This document shows positions 1 through 9,504 of a stretch of DNA of 64,000 nucleotides, in pieces. The notes under the pieces were generated by a model that was not told where the DNA came from, ran no database searches, and was given only the letters and a program-made list of their open reading frames with translations. Within the stretch, counting starts at the first letter, position 1. Every line of letters starts with the position of its first letter. Source of the DNA: Streptomyces sp. Ru62 (lineage in GTDB: Bacteria; Actinomycetota; Actinomycetes; Streptomycetales; Streptomycetaceae); NCBI RefSeq assembly GCF_002920615.1, contig NZ_PQSU01000020.1, positions 1 to 64,000 on the forward strand. The letters are read 5' to 3'. The translations under genes and the position numbers were made by a program.

Positions 1-41
1 GCAGCGCGTGGGCGGCACCCTGCTGGGCCTACGCTGAACGT

Positions 42-956
42 ATGAACAACCTCAGCGGGCGCGGCCGAGTCGCCGGCCTTCCGGCATGGGACCGGTGCGC
101 GGTCATGGGGGTCGTGAACGTGACCCCCGACTCCTTCTCCGACGGCGGCCGCTGGTTCGACACGACCGTCGCCGTCAAACACGGCCTGGATCTGGTCGCC
201 GAGGGCGCGGATCTGGTCGACGTCGGCGGCGAGTCCACCCGGCCCGGTGCCACGCGCGTGGACGAGGCCGAGGAGCTGCGGCGGGTCATTCCCGTGGTGC
301 GCGGCCTCGCCTCCGAGGGAGTCGTCGTCTCCGTCGACACCATGCGCGCCTCCGTCGCCGAACAGGCACTCGCGGCCGGTGCCGCCCTAGTCAACGACGT
401 CAGCGGCGGCCTCGCCGATCCCGCGATGATCCCGGTGGTCGCCGACGCGGGCGCCCCCTTCGTCGTCATGCACTGGCGCGGCTTCCTCCAGGGCGGCAAC
501 GTCAAGGGCGTCTACGAGGACGTCGTCGGGGAAGTCGTGGACGAACTGCACGCGCGCGTGGAGGCCGTTCTGGCGGGCGGTATCGCCCCGGACCGCATCG
601 TCGTCGACCCGGGCCTCGGCTTCTCCAAGGAGGCCGGGCACGACCTCGCCCTCCTCGCCCACCTCGACCGGCTGGCCTCGCTCGGCCACCCGCTGCTGGT
701 CGCCGCCTCCCGCAAGCGGTTCCTCGGCCGGGTCCTGGCCGGACCGCAGGGGGCACCCCCGCCGGCCCGCGAACGCGACGCGGCCACGGCGGCCGTCTCC
801 GCGCTCGCCGCGCACGCCGGCGCATGGGCGGTGCGGGTGCACGAGGTGCGCGCCACGGCGGACGCGGTCCGGGTGGCCCGGGCCGTGGAGGAGGCGCGCG
901 GTGCCACGGGCGCGCCCGGCACCGGCGGCGAGCGCGGGGCGGAAGGAGAGCGGTGA
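42..956 (+). CDS. folP: dihydropteroate synthase
   Basis: Condenses p-aminobenzoate with hydroxymethyl-dihydropterin pyrophosphate to dihydropteroate, the sulfonamide-sensitive step of cytosolic folate synthesis. The 304-residue protein shows the family blocks in order: MGVVNVTPDSFSDGG (about 22-36), DVGGESTRPGA (60-70), SVDT (97-100), NDVSGG (118-123), VDPGLGFSK (188-196) and SRKRF (223-227). The length is normal apart from a Gly/Ala/Glu-rich tail of about 25 residues. The stop overlaps the GTG of the next gene, so the two are probably translationally coupled. It opens a rightward folate operon. Only 41 bases precede it in the window, so its promoter cannot be judged. Confidence 0.97.
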   Translation: MNNLSGRGRVAGLPAWDRCAVMGVVNVTPDSFSDGGRWFDTTVAVKHGLDLVAEGADLVDVGGESTRPGATRVDEAEELRRVIPVVRGLASEGVVVSVDTMRASVAEQALAAGAALVNDVSGGLADPAMIPVVADAGAPFVVMHWRGFLQGGNVKGVYEDVVGEVVDELHARVEAVLAGGIAPDRIVVDPGLGFSKEAGHDLALLAHLDRLASLGHPLLVAASRKRFLGRVLAGPQGAPPPARERDAATAAVSALAAHAGAWAVRVHEVRATADAVRVARAVEEARGATGAPGTGGERGAEGER

Positions 957-1486
957 GCGCCCCCCACACCGACGTCGAGCAGGTGGAGGCCGCCAACACC
1001 GCCTTCTACGAGGCACTCGAACGCGGCGACTTCGAGGAGGTCTCCTCCCTCTGGCTGACCCCCGCCGACCTGGGCGTGGACGAGACGTACCACGACCCCG
1101 CGGACAGCGGGGTCATCTCCTGCGTCCACCCCGGCTGGCCGGTGCTCACCGGCCGCGGCGAGGTCCTCAGGTCGTACGCCCTGATCATGGCCAACACCGA
1201 CTACATCCAGTTCTTCCTCACCGATGTGCATGTCTCCGTGACCGGTGACACCGCGCTCGTGACCTGCACGGAGAACATTCTCAGCGGCGGCCCCGCCCCC
1301 GAGGAGGGCGCGGAGCTCGGCCCGCTGGTCGGCCAGCTCGTCGTCGCCACGAACGTGTTCCGGCGCACGCCCTCCGGCTGGAAGCTCTGGTCGCACCACG
1401 CCTCCCCCGTGCTGGCCGAGACCGACGAGGACGAGGACGACAACCACGTGAACGGCGTGAACCCGGACGACGAACCCCTGGCCTGA
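953..1486 (+). CDS. NTF2-like (SnoaL-type fold) protein
   Basis: A 177-residue acidic protein of the nuclear-transport-factor-2-like superfamily, a cone-shaped fold used both by small enzymes and by non-catalytic binding proteins. The start is GTG, overlapping the folP stop (GTGA), with AAGGAG four bases upstream. Sequence features are an N-terminal helix (VEAANTAFYEALERGDFEEV), a strand region around HPGWPVLTGRGEVLRSYALI, and a terminal RTPSGWKLWSHHASP block typical of the fold, followed by a very acidic tail (DEDEDD). Position inside the folate operon suggests a pteridine-related or quality-control role, but no active-site motif supports a reaction. Product function is unknown. Confidence 0.88.
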   Translation: MSAPHTDVEQVEAANTAFYEALERGDFEEVSSLWLTPADLGVDETYHDPADSGVISCVHPGWPVLTGRGEVLRSYALIMANTDYIQFFLTDVHVSVTGDTALVTCTENILSGGPAPEEGAELGPLVGQLVVATNVFRRTPSGWKLWSHHASPVLAETDEDEDDNHVNGVNPDDEPLA

Positions 1487-1568
1487 CCCGAAGAAGTGGT
1501 TGGAATCACCTACCCCGGGGTAGGAGCGGCTACCAGCCCATGACAGGGCCGGGTTCCCCGGGGGAAAC

Positions 1569-1595
1569 GGCCGGTGAACCCTCCGGACACCGGCC
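1569..1595 (+). terminator. hairpin between the NTF2-like gene and folB
   Basis: GGCCGGTG (1569-1576) pairs with CACCGGCC (1588-1595) across an 11-base loop. There is no T-run. It may attenuate or stabilise the transcript between the NTF2-like gene and folB; the 229-base gap here otherwise holds no gene. Confidence 0.35.
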
Positions 1596-1715
1596 CGTGC
1601 CCACGCCCCCGCGGCCCGGCTTTGTCAGTGCCCGCAGGTAGATTCGTCTGAGGCCGGTGTGCCGCCCGCACGCGGCACGGGCCGGCCCTTCCCGACGATT
1701 GCAGGAGTGATTCGC

Positions 1716-2075
1716 GTGGATCGTGTCGCGCTGCGCGGCCTCAAGGCCCGCGGGCACCACGGTGTGTTCCCCAAGGAGCGCGAGGAGGGCCAGACCTTCA
1801 TCGTGGACCTCGTGCTCGGCCTGGACACCCGGCCGGCCGCGGCCGATGACGACCTGACGAAGACCGTGCACTACGGCATCGTGGCCGAGGAGGTCGTGGC
1901 CGTGGTCGAGGGCGAGCCGGTGAACCTCATCGAGACCCTCGCCGAGCGGATCGCCCGGACCTGTCTGAAGCACGAAGGGGTCGAGGAGGTCGAGGTCTGC
2001 GTCCACAAGCCGGACGCCCCGATCACCGTCCCCTTCGACGACGTGACCGTCACCATCACCCGGAGCCGAGTATGA
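1716..2075 (+). CDS. folB: dihydroneopterin aldolase
   Basis: Cleaves 7,8-dihydroneopterin to 6-hydroxymethyl-dihydropterin and glycolaldehyde in folate synthesis; the family forms cytosolic octamers. I chose the GTG at 1716 because GGAG lies 8 bases upstream and the product (VDRVALRGLKARGHHGVF, 119 residues) has the usual family length. An ATG 57 bases earlier would add an unconserved stretch. Visible family features are the GxxGVFPxERxxGQ region near the start, the central HYG motif, NLIETLAERIA and VHKPDAPI. The stop overlaps the folK start as ATGA, so the pair is coupled. Confidence 0.96.
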   Translation: MDRVALRGLKARGHHGVFPKEREEGQTFIVDLVLGLDTRPAAADDDLTKTVHYGIVAEEVVAVVEGEPVNLIETLAERIARTCLKHEGVEEVEVCVHKPDAPITVPFDDVTVTITRSRV

Positions 2076-2683
2076 CCCGACCTTTCCACCAGGGTCACAG
2101 CGACCCGACCGTCCAGCCGGTGCCCGCCTCGGTCGTCGAGCAGGTCGACGCGGCCGACACGACCCTGAGCAACCCGAAGTGGGCCGTGATCTCCATCGGC
2201 TCCAACCTCGGCAACCGCCTGGAGACCCTCCAGGGTGCCGTCGACGCCCTGGAGGACACCCCGGGCGTCCGCGTGAAGGCCGTCTCCCCGGTGTACGAGA
2301 CCGAGCCGTGGGGCGTGGAGCCGGGCAGCCAGCCGTCGTACTTCAACGCGGTCGTGGTCCTCAAGACGACTCTGCCCCCGTCGTCCCTGCTGGAGCGGGC
2401 GCACGCCGTCGAGGAGGCCTTCCACCGCGTCCGGGACGAGCGCTGGGGTCCGCGCACGCTGGACGTCGACATCGTCGCCTACGCCGGCGTCACCTCGGAC
2501 GACCCGCGGCTCACCCTGCCCCACCCGCGCGCCCACGAGCGCGCCTTCGTTCTCGCGCCCTGGCACGACGTCGACCCGCAGGCGCAGCTCCCCGGCCGCG
2601 GCACGGTGGCCGACCTGCTGTCCACCGTCACCCGTGAGGGTGTCGCGCCCCGCGCGGACCTGGAACTCCGGCTGCCCGAGTAG
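2072..2683 (+). CDS. folK: 2-amino-4-hydroxy-6-hydroxymethyldihydropteridine pyrophosphokinase
   Basis: Transfers pyrophosphate from ATP to hydroxymethyl-dihydropterin, giving the substrate of FolP. The 203-residue protein has the HPPK signatures: SIGSNLGNR near residue 43, YETEPWG, the RWGPRTLDVDIVAY block carrying the magnesium-binding DxD, and LPHPRAHERAFVLAP. About 35 N-terminal residues precede the conserved core, longer than in E. coli. The start ATG overlaps the folB stop by four bases, which fixes it. With folP and folB it gives the consecutive pterin steps. Confidence 0.96.
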   Translation: MTRPFHQGHSDPTVQPVPASVVEQVDAADTTLSNPKWAVISIGSNLGNRLETLQGAVDALEDTPGVRVKAVSPVYETEPWGVEPGSQPSYFNAVVVLKTTLPPSSLLERAHAVEEAFHRVRDERWGPRTLDVDIVAYAGVTSDDPRLTLPHPRAHERAFVLAPWHDVDPQAQLPGRGTVADLLSTVTREGVAPRADLELRLPE

Positions 2684-2756
2684 TCGTTAAGGTCGAGACG
2701 GGTCAAGACCAAGACGACCACCGTCCGGGACGGTCCGGGGGAACTGAAGGGACACC

Positions 2757-3245
2757 GTGAGAGAGCTGCGCATCAGGGTGCTGGCGGGCGTGTTCGTCGT
2801 GGCAGGCGTCCTGTCCTGGGCGGGCGCCCGCCTCTGGAACTCGATCGGGACCCTCCCCAGCGTCCCCCTGGCCGCCCCCGTCGTCCTCGCGCTGATCGCC
2901 GTGGTCCTGCTCTCGACGGCGCTGTCGCTGCGCGCCCGTCTCAGGGCCCAGCGCGAGCGCCGGCCCGGCGCCAAGGGAGTCGACCCGCTGATGGCCGCCC
3001 GGGCGGTCGTCTTCGGCCAGGCCAGCGCCCTGGTGGCCGCGCTCGTCGCCGGTATGTACGGCGGAACGGGCGTCTTCCTGCTGGAGCTGCTGGACATCCC
3101 GGCCCGCCGCGACCAGGCGATCTACGCCGGTTTCTCCGTCCTGACCGGCGTCGGCGTGATAGCCGCCGCCATCTTCCTGGAGCGGGTCTGCAAGCTCCCC
3201 GAGGACGACGACCAGAACCACCCGGGAGCGGAGCCGGTGGCCTGA
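2757..3245 (+). CDS. DUF3180 integral membrane protein
   Basis: A 162-residue membrane protein of the actinobacterial DUF3180 family, commonly found after folK; function unknown. Four hydrophobic segments are visible: about residues 8-26, 38-56, 84-103 and 122-142. A basic loop (RARLRAQRERR) follows the second and suggests a cytoplasmic face. The start is GTG, with GGGAACTGAAGGGA upstream acting as the RBS region. The gap after folK is 73 bases, so it is probably in the folate transcript. It converges on folE with 37 bases between stops. Confidence 0.9.
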   Translation: MRELRIRVLAGVFVVAGVLSWAGARLWNSIGTLPSVPLAAPVVLALIAVVLLSTALSLRARLRAQRERRPGAKGVDPLMAARAVVFGQASALVAALVAGMYGGTGVFLLELLDIPARRDQAIYAGFSVLTGVGVIAAAIFLERVCKLPEDDDQNHPGAEPVA

Positions 3246-3282
3246 CCTCCGGTCCCGCGCCCCGGCGCGCTCGGCGGCTCGC

Positions 3283-3888
3283 TCAGCGCGCCATGATGAG
3301 GCTCATCGCCTCGTTCCGCGTCGCGGCGTCCCGCAGCTGACCGCGGACGGCGGACGTTATGGTCTTCGCGCCCGGCTTGCGGATACCGCGCATGGACATG
3401 CACATGTGCTCGCACTCGACGACCACGATGACGCCCCGCGGCTCCAGGATCTCCATCAGGGAGTCCGCGATCTGCGTGGTGAGGCGTTCCTGCACCTGCG
3501 GCCGGCGGGCGTAGACGTCGACCAGGCGGGCCAGCTTGGACAGGCCGGTGATCTTGCCGGTCTCGGACGGAATGTAGCCGACGTGGGCGACACCCCGGAA
3601 CGGCACCAGATGATGCTCGCAGGTCGAGTACACCTCGATGTCCTTCACGAGGACCATCTCGTCGTGCCCCAGGTCGAACGTCGTCGTCAGGACGTCCTCC
3701 GGCTGCTGCCACAGACCGGCGAAGATCTCCCTGTAGGCACGCGCGACCCTGGCCGGCGTCTCCCGCAGGCCCTCACGGTCCGGGTCCTCACCGACCGCGA
3801 TCAGCAGTTCGCGTACGGCGTTCTCGGCGCGCTTCTCGTCGAACTCGCCGATGGGGCCCTCGCCGTCCAGCGTCACCGGGTCGGTCAT
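3283..3888 (-). CDS. folE: GTP cyclohydrolase I
   Basis: Converts GTP to dihydroneopterin triphosphate, the first step toward folate and other pterins. I chose the ATG at 3888 (MTDPVTLDG, 201 residues) because GAGGAA lies just upstream; a GTG nine codons earlier is also open. Zinc ligands expected from the family are visible as Cys90 and His93 in [10 protein letters not shown] and Cys163 in EHMCMSMRG; the substrate pocket contains [13 protein letters not shown]. It follows ftsH on the same strand, but two strong hairpins lie in the gap, so it probably has its own promoter or is attenuated. It faces the other folate genes. Confidence 0.96.
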   Translation of the reverse strand: MTDPVTLDGEGPIGEFDEKRAENAVRELLIAVGEDPDREGLRETPARVARAYREIFAGLWQQPEDVLTTTFDLGHDEMVLVKDIEVYSTCEHHLVPFRGVAHVGYIPSETGKITGLSKLARLVDVYARRPQVQERLTTQIADSLMEILEPRGVIVVVECEHMCMSMRGIRKPGAKTITSAVRGQLRDAATRNEAMSLIMAR

Positions 3889-3952
3889 CTGGTTCCTCGT
3901 TCCTGTGCCTTGCACGCGGGTGTGCCTCGCGTTCCGTCTGCGGACATGCGAA

Positions 3953-3991
3953 ATGCCGCGCCCCCAGGCTAAAACCTGGGGGACGCGGCAT
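3953..3991 (-). terminator. strong hairpin between ftsH and folE
   Basis: ATGCCGCG (3953-3960) pairs with CGCGGCAT (3984-3991), and inside it CCCCAGG pairs with CCTGGGG around a TAAAA-containing loop. It lies downstream of ftsH and upstream of folE on the minus strand. It probably ends or reduces ftsH readthrough. Confidence 0.7.
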
Positions 3992-3994
3992 TCA

Positions 3995-4015
3995 TTCCGG
4001 CCCTCGTGGCCGGAA
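3995..4015 (-). terminator. second hairpin after ftsH
   Basis: TTCCGGCC (3995-4002) pairs with GGCCGGAA (4008-4015) around a CTCGT loop, a few bases beyond the ftsH stop. It is in tandem with the larger hairpin at 3953-3991. Confidence 0.6.
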
Positions 4016-4020
4016 CAGGG

Positions 4021-6060
4021 TCAGCTCTCGGAGCGGTCCTCCGGGGTCTGCTCCGTCGCCGGGGCGGACTCCGCGGCGGTGGACTTCGCCGTGCTGATCG
4101 CCGCCGTCGCGCCGTTCGCACCGTTGGTCAGTGCCAGCTCCTTCGGGGAGAGCACCGGCGGGCGGGTGGACGGGGTCCGGCGGGAGGAGCCGGTCCAGGC
4201 GGGCCGCGGCGGGCGCTTGACGATCGGGGCGAAGATCTCGGCGATCTCCTCCTTGCCCAGGGTCTCCTTCTCCAGCAACTGGAGGACGAGGTTGTCGAGC
4301 ACGTCGCGGTTCTCGACCAGGATCTCCCAGGCCTCGTTGTGCGCGGTCTCGATGAGCTTCTTGACCTCTTCGTCCACCAGCGCGGCGACCTCTTCCGAGT
4401 AGTCGCGCTGGTGAGCCATCTCACGGCCCAGGAACGGCTCGGAGTTGTCGCCTCCGAACTTGATCGCACCGAGGCGCTCGGTCATGCCGTACTGGGTGAC
4501 CATCGCGCGGGCCAGGTTGGTGGCCTTCTCGATGTCGTTCGCGGCGCCCGTGGTCGGGTCGTGGAAGACCAGTTCCTCGGCCGCCCGGCCGCCCAGCATG
4601 TAGGCGAGCTGGTCGAGCATCTCGTTGCGCGTGGTCGAGTACTTGTCCTCGTCCGGCAGGACCATCGTGTAACCGAGGGCACGACCACGGGACAGGATCG
4701 TGATCTTGTGGACCGGGTCGGAGTTCGGCGAGGCCGCCGCGACCAGGGCGTGACCGCCCTCGTGGTACGCGGTGATCTTCTTCTCCTTGTCCGACATGAT
4801 CCGGGTCCGCTTCTGCGGGCCCGCGACCACGCGGTCGATCGCCTCGTCCAGCGCCTTGTTGTCGATCAGCTTCTGGTCGCCGCGGGCGGTGAGCAGCGCC
4901 GCCTCGTTCAGCACGTTGGCGAGGTCGGCACCGGTCATGCCCGGGGTGCGGCGGGCCACGGCGGACAGGTCGACGTCGGGCGCGACCGGCTTGCCCTTCT
5001 GGTGGACCTTGAGGATCTCCAGACGGCCCTGCAGGTCCGGCGGGTCGACCGCGATCTGCCGGTCGAAGCGGCCGGGGCGCAGCAGCGCCGGGTCGAGGAT
5101 GTCCGGGCGGTTCGTGGCGGCGATCAGGATCACACCGCCCTTGACGTCGAAGCCGTCCATCTCGACGAGCAGCTGGTTCAGGGTCTGCTCGCGCTCGTCG
5201 TGACCGCCGCCGAGACCGGCGCCACGGTGACGGCCGACCGCGTCGATCTCGTCCACGAAGACGATCGCCGGGGCGTTCGCCTTGGCCTGCTCGAACAGGT
5301 CACGGACCCGGGAGGCACCGACACCGACGAACATCTCGACGAAGTCGGAACCGGAGATCGAGTAGAAGGGGACGCCCGCCTCACCGGCGACGGCGCGCGC
5401 GAGCAGGGTCTTGCCCGTACCCGGGCGGCCGTAGAGGAGCACGCCCTTGGGGATCTTGGCGCCGACCGCCTGGAACTTGGCCGGCTCCTGGAGGAACTCC
5501 TTGATCTCCTGAAGCTCCTCGACGGCCTCGTCGCAGCCCGCGACGTCGGAGAAGGTCGTCTTCGGGGTGTCCTTGGTGATGAGCTTCGCCTTGGACTTGC
5601 CGAAGTTCATGACCCGGGAGCCGCCGCCCTGCATCTGATTCATCAGGAACAGGAAGACGACCACGATCAGGACGAAGGGCAGCAGCGAGAGCAGGACGCC
5701 GACGAACGGGTTCTGCTTGGACGGCGAGACCGTGTAGCCGTCCGGAATCTGCTTGTCCTGGTACTTGGTCTGCAGCGTGCCGGCGATGGTCACGCCCTGG
5801 TCACCGATGTAGCTCGCCTGGATCTTCGAGCTGCCCTCGACCTTGAAGCCGTCCTTGAGCGTGACCTTGATGCTCTGTTCGTCACCGGTGGTGAGCTTGG
5901 CCGACTCGACCTTGTTGTCGTTGATCGCCGCCACGACCTGGCCGGTGTCCACCGTCTTGTAGCCGCCGGACGAGCCGACGACCTGCATCAACACGACCAC
6001 GGCAAGGACGGCCAGCACGATCCACATGACCGGCCCACGGAAGTATCGCTTCACGTCCAT
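4021..6060 (-). CDS. ftsH: ATP-dependent zinc metalloprotease FtsH
   Basis: A membrane-anchored AAA protease that extracts and degrades misfolded membrane proteins and some regulators. With the start at MDVKRYFRG (679 residues) there are two membrane segments (about 11-28 and 120-141) flanking an extracytoplasmic domain. The AAA module follows: Walker A GRPGTGKT (211-218), Walker B IVFVDEID (266-273), [13 protein letters not shown] (326-335) and the zinc site HEGGH (433-437). In-frame Met codons 12 and 20 codons upstream are possible alternative starts. The second Walker A residue is Arg where Pro is usual. The Ala/Thr/Ser-rich tail is unconserved. It lies between hpt and folE. Confidence 0.96.
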   Translation of the reverse strand: MDVKRYFRGPVMWIVLAVLAVVVLMQVVGSSGGYKTVDTGQVVAAINDNKVESAKLTTGDEQSIKVTLKDGFKVEGSSKIQASYIGDQGVTIAGTLQTKYQDKQIPDGYTVSPSKQNPFVGVLLSLLPFVLIVVVFLFLMNQMQGGGSRVMNFGKSKAKLITKDTPKTTFSDVAGCDEAVEELQEIKEFLQEPAKFQAVGAKIPKGVLLYGRPGTGKTLLARAVAGEAGVPFYSISGSDFVEMFVGVGASRVRDLFEQAKANAPAIVFVDEIDAVGRHRGAGLGGGHDEREQTLNQLLVEMDGFDVKGGVILIAATNRPDILDPALLRPGRFDRQIAVDPPDLQGRLEILKVHQKGKPVAPDVDLSAVARRTPGMTGADLANVLNEAALLTARGDQKLIDNKALDEAIDRVVAGPQKRTRIMSDKEKKITAYHEGGHALVAAASPNSDPVHKITILSRGRALGYTMVLPDEDKYSTTRNEMLDQLAYMLGGRAAEELVFHDPTTGAANDIEKATNLARAMVTQYGMTERLGAIKFGGDNSEPFLGREMAHQRDYSEEVAALVDEEVKKLIETAHNEAWEILVENRDVLDNLVLQLLEKETLGKEEIAEIFAPIVKRPPRPAWTGSSRRTPSTRPPVLSPKELALTNGANGATAAISTAKSTAAESAPATEQTPEDRSES

Positions 6061-6255
6061 CCATACGGAGCGGTGCCGCCCCGTCCCTCCTGCCATAGTG
6101 AGTTTGATAAGACAGTTCTTCTGACGGTACCCCAGCATTGTTGCCCGAAGCCGCACGGAGCCGTTTCGGCGGCTGGGAAACCCGTCTCTGCAAGCTTCAA
6201 CGGCGTGGAACCCGCTGGGGTTCCCGATCGTCCTACCGGGCTTGGGCCGACTGGC

Positions 6256-6816
6256 TCAGCCGCCGTAGACGTGGGGCGCGAGCGTACCGACGAACGGCAG
6301 GTTGCGGTACTTCTCGGCGTAGTCGAGGCCGTAGCCCACGACGAACTCGTTCGGGATGTCGAAGCCGACCCACTCCACGTCGATGGCGACCTTGGCGGCG
6401 TCCGGCTTGCGCAGCAGCGTGCACACCTTCAGGGAGGCGGGCTCGCGGGAGCCGAGGTTGTTGATCAGCCAGGACAGGGTCAGGCCGGAGTCGATGATGT
6501 CCTCGACGATCAGGACGTGCCTGCCCTTGATGTCGGTGTCGAGGTCCTTGAGGATCCGCACGACACCGGAGGACTGGGTGCCCGCGCCGTAGGAGGACAC
6601 GGCCATCCAGTCCATGGTGACGGGGGTGGACAGCGCCCGGGCGAGGTCCGCCATGACCATCACCGCGCCCTTGAGGACGCCGACGATGAGCAGGTCCTTG
6701 CCCGCGTACTCCGCGTCGATCTTCGCGGCCAGCTCGGCCAGCTTCGCGTCGATCTCTTCCTTGGTGATGAGCACCTGCTGGAGGTCGGCACCCATGTCTT
6801 TCGCGTCCACCCGCAT
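6256..6816 (-). CDS. hpt: hypoxanthine phosphoribosyltransferase
   Basis: Salvages hypoxanthine and guanine to IMP and GMP using PRPP in the cytosol. The 186-residue protein starts MRVDAKDMG; a GTG directly before it and a later Met (MGADLQQVL) are alternative starts. Key blocks are [19 protein letters not shown], the [10 protein letters not shown] flexible loop, the PRPP-binding [14 protein letters not shown], and [16 protein letters not shown], which carries purine-specificity residues. It lies between tilS and ftsH on the minus strand, an order widely conserved in Gram-positive bacteria. Gaps of 121 and 195 bases suggest internal promoters. Confidence 0.96.
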   Translation of the reverse strand: MRVDAKDMGADLQQVLITKEEIDAKLAELAAKIDAEYAGKDLLIVGVLKGAVMVMADLARALSTPVTMDWMAVSSYGAGTQSSGVVRILKDLDTDIKGRHVLIVEDIIDSGLTLSWLINNLGSREPASLKVCTLLRKPDAAKVAIDVEWVGFDIPNEFVVGYGLDYAEKYRNLPFVGTLAPHVYGG

Positions 6817-6937
6817 CACTTTCGGTCGTCCCGCACTTACGGCCGCGTGCGCGGCCACCGGCACCGGCCGCACGCACGGCCTCCGGCTGTCCGGCCCACC
6901 GGAGGGTCGCTCCGGGAGGGTCGGCGAGGGTCGGCAT

Positions 6938-7996
6938 TCAGCCTTGCCGAATCACCAGTCTGCCACCCTGCCGCTGGGCGACGACTTTGCCCGGGAGATT
7001 GATGGCTCCCTGGCCGCGCCAGCCGGTGATCAGGCGGTCGACTTCCTCGATGTGGCGGGCGAACAGCGCACCGGCCGGGGCACCGGCCTCGATGGCGGCG
7101 CGGCGCAGGATCCGGCGGCGCACGGCGGGCGGGAGGGCGTACAGCTTGGCGCACTCCAGCAGGCCGGCGGCGTCCCGTACGGAGGCCTCGGCCTGGCGGG
7201 CCCAGGCGTCCAGGGCGTCGGCGTCGTCGCGGGAGAGCTGCGCGGTGCGGGCGAGCGCCTCCACGACGCCCTTGCCGAGGGCCTTCTCCAGCGCGGGCAG
7301 GCCCTCGTGCCGGAGCCGGGAGCGGGTGTAGGCGGGGTCGGCGTTGTGCGGGTCGTCCCAGACGGGCAGCGACTGGACCATGCAGGCCTTGCGGGCGGTC
7401 TGCCGGTCGAGTTGCAGGAAGGGCCGCCGGTAACGGCCGCCGGCCCCCGAGACCGCGGCCATGCCGGACAGGGAGCGGATGCCGGAGCCGCGGGCGAGGC
7501 CCAGCAGGACGGTTTCGGCCTGGTCGTCCCGGGTGTGGCCGAGCAGGACCGCGGCGGCGCCGTGGCGTTCGGCGGCGGCGTCCAGGGCGGCGTAGCGGGC
7601 GTCGCGGGCGGCGGCTTCGGGGCCGCCCGCGCGGCCGACGGTCACGGCGACGGACTCGACCGGATCGAGTCCGAGTCCGCGCAGCCGCAGGACGACCTCG
7701 TCGGCGCGGAGGTCGGAGCCGGGCTGGAGGCCGTGGTCGACGGTGACCCCGCCGGCCCGGACGCCGAGCTTGGGTGCCTCGAAGGCGAGGGCGGAGGCGA
7801 GGGCCATGGAGTCGGCGCCGCCGGAGCACGCGACGAGGACGAGCGGGGAGGGGGGCCGCTCGGCCGTCCGGTCCGGGCGCGCGGCGGCCGGCTGCGGGGC
7901 CGGGTGCGCGGAAGAGGCCAGGTGGTCGTTCAGGATGTCGTGGAGGACGCGGCGAACCGCCAGGCGTATCGCCGCGACCGCAGGATGGGGACCCAT
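6938..7996 (-). CDS. tilS: tRNA(Ile)-lysidine synthetase
   Basis: Attaches lysine to C34 of the tRNA-Ile CAU anticodon, switching it to AUA reading; essential in most bacteria. The 352-residue protein has the N-type ATP pyrophosphatase loop SGGADS (58-63), then [11 protein letters not shown] and [22 protein letters not shown] with the RSLSGM block, all standard TilS motifs. The C-terminal half is short, as in other actinobacteria. The start ATG has AAGGGAA upstream, which supports it. It is the first gene of the leftward tilS-hpt-ftsH set. Confidence 0.95.
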   Translation of the reverse strand: MGPHPAVAAIRLAVRRVLHDILNDHLASSAHPAPQPAAARPDRTAERPPSPLVLVACSGGADSMALASALAFEAPKLGVRAGGVTVDHGLQPGSDLRADEVVLRLRGLGLDPVESVAVTVGRAGGPEAAARDARYAALDAAAERHGAAAVLLGHTRDDQAETVLLGLARGSGIRSLSGMAAVSGAGGRYRRPFLQLDRQTARKACMVQSLPVWDDPHNADPAYTRSRLRHEGLPALEKALGKGVVEALARTAQLSRDDADALDAWARQAEASVRDAAGLLECAKLYALPPAVRRRILRRAAIEAGAPAGALFARHIEEVDRLITGWRGQGAINLPGKVVAQRQGGRLVIRQG

Positions 7997-8186
7997 GTCC
8001 GGTTCCCTTCATGAAGTTTTCGGGGGGTGAACCCGGGACGGTCACTCAGAGTGTGTAGATGGTGACAGAAGCGGGCCGTTCCCCGAGCATTGCACGCCTA
8101 CGCATGGCTCACGGTCCCTCGGACGGGTGATTGGAGGGGCGTTCGCCTGCCGTCGGCCGGATTCCTTCACGATGTCCCCGTGCCGT

Positions 8187-9320
8187 TCACGACTCGGCCT
8201 TGCGGTGCACCCGCGCGACCCAGTCCGCCGGTTTGGCGATCTCCGCCTTGGTGGGAAGGGTGTTGGGCGAGGTCCAGACGCGGTTGAAACCGTCGACACC
8301 GACCTGTTCGACCACGGCCCGCACGAACCGTTCGCCGTCCCGGTACTGCCTCAGTTTGGCGTCCAGACCGAGCAGCTTGCGCAGGGCCATGTCCAGCCGG
8401 GAGGCGCCCTTCGCGCGGCGCTGCTGGAACTTCTCGCGGATCTCCGCGACGGTCGGTACGACGCTCGGGCCCACGCCGTCCATGACGTAGTCGGCGTGGC
8501 CCTCCAGCAGGGACATCACGGCGGTCAGCCGGCCGAGGATCTCCCGCTGGGCGGGGGTCTGCACCAGCTCCACGAAGGAGCGCCCGCCGTCCTCCTCCTC
8601 GCCCTCGGGACGGCCGCCCGCCAGGGACTGTGCGGCGTCCCGGATGCGCTCCAGGAAGGTCATCGGGTCGACGTCGGTCTCCGCCAAGAACGACTGGATT
8701 TCGCCCTCCAGGTGGTCCCGCAGCCAGGGCACGGCGGTGAACTGCGTGCGGTGGGTCTCCTCGTGCAGGCACACCCACAGGCGGAAGTCGTGCGGCTCGA
8801 CGTCGAGTTCGCGCTCGACGTGGACGATGTTGGGCGCAACCAGCAGCAGCCGGCCCCCGCCGTTCTCGCCGGCCGGGAGGTCGCGGCCGGCGGGGGCGAA
8901 GGTCTCGTACTGGCCGAGGACGCGGGAGGACAGGAACGACAGGAGCATGCCGAGTTCGACGCCGGTGACCTTGCCGCCGACGGCGCCCAGGACCGCGCTG
9001 CCCGGGTTGTTGCCGCGCCGTTCCTGCATCTTCTCCAGGAGCGGACGCAGGATCTCGCGGAAGCCGGCGACGTTGGCGCGGACCCAGCCGGGGCGGTCGA
9101 CGACGAGGACCGGGGTGTCGTGGGTCTCCTCGGTGCCCATACGGGTGAAGCCCCGGACGTGTCCCTCCGAGGCCTTCGCGTGCCGGCGCAGCTCCGCGAC
9201 GACGGCCCTGGCCTCGTCGCGGCTGACGTCGGGGCCGGGGCGTACGAGCCGTGTCGCGGTCGCCACCGCGAGGTTCCAGTCGACCATCCCGGGAGATGCG
9301 GTGCCACCGAAGCCAGTCAT
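8187..9320 (-). CDS. zincin-like metallopeptidase-fold protein (DUF2342)
   Basis: A 377-residue actinobacterial protein of the zincin-like DUF2342 family, often labelled F420-biosynthesis-associated; substrate and function are not established. The likely zinc site is HEETHRTQF (around residue 186), with a distal acidic ligand probably in EGHADYVMDG (about 284-293). No signal peptide or membrane segment is seen, so it is probably cytosolic. The start ATG lacks a clear RBS, and MVDWNLAVA 11 codons later is an alternative. It is followed on the left by tilS after a 190-base gap. Confidence 0.88.
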   Translation of the reverse strand: MTGFGGTASPGMVDWNLAVATATRLVRPGPDVSRDEARAVVAELRRHAKASEGHVRGFTRMGTEETHDTPVLVVDRPGWVRANVAGFREILRPLLEKMQERRGNNPGSAVLGAVGGKVTGVELGMLLSFLSSRVLGQYETFAPAGRDLPAGENGGGRLLLVAPNIVHVERELDVEPHDFRLWVCLHEETHRTQFTAVPWLRDHLEGEIQSFLAETDVDPMTFLERIRDAAQSLAGGRPEGEEEDGGRSFVELVQTPAQREILGRLTAVMSLLEGHADYVMDGVGPSVVPTVAEIREKFQQRRAKGASRLDMALRKLLGLDAKLRQYRDGERFVRAVVEQVGVDGFNRVWTSPNTLPTKAEIAKPADWVARVHRKAES

Positions 9321-9504
9321 GTTGTCAACCGTACGTGAGCGGCCCCATTTCGGGCAGGCCGTGTGGACGGCGACAGGGCCGACCGCGCTTTTCCGTCACC
9401 GGCGCGGGCGGCCGTGCTCCCCGGTCACCCGGCATCACGAGCCGCTCCAGCACAGACCGCGCATCCGGCTCACCCGGCACTGCGGGAACGGCCCGTAGGG
9501 GTGC

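Noticed and set aside
4006-7002. A 998-codon open frame on the plus strand opposite ftsH and hpt
   Set aside because: It is antisense to well-conserved genes; long antisense frames are expected at this GC content and its sequence has no recognised domains.
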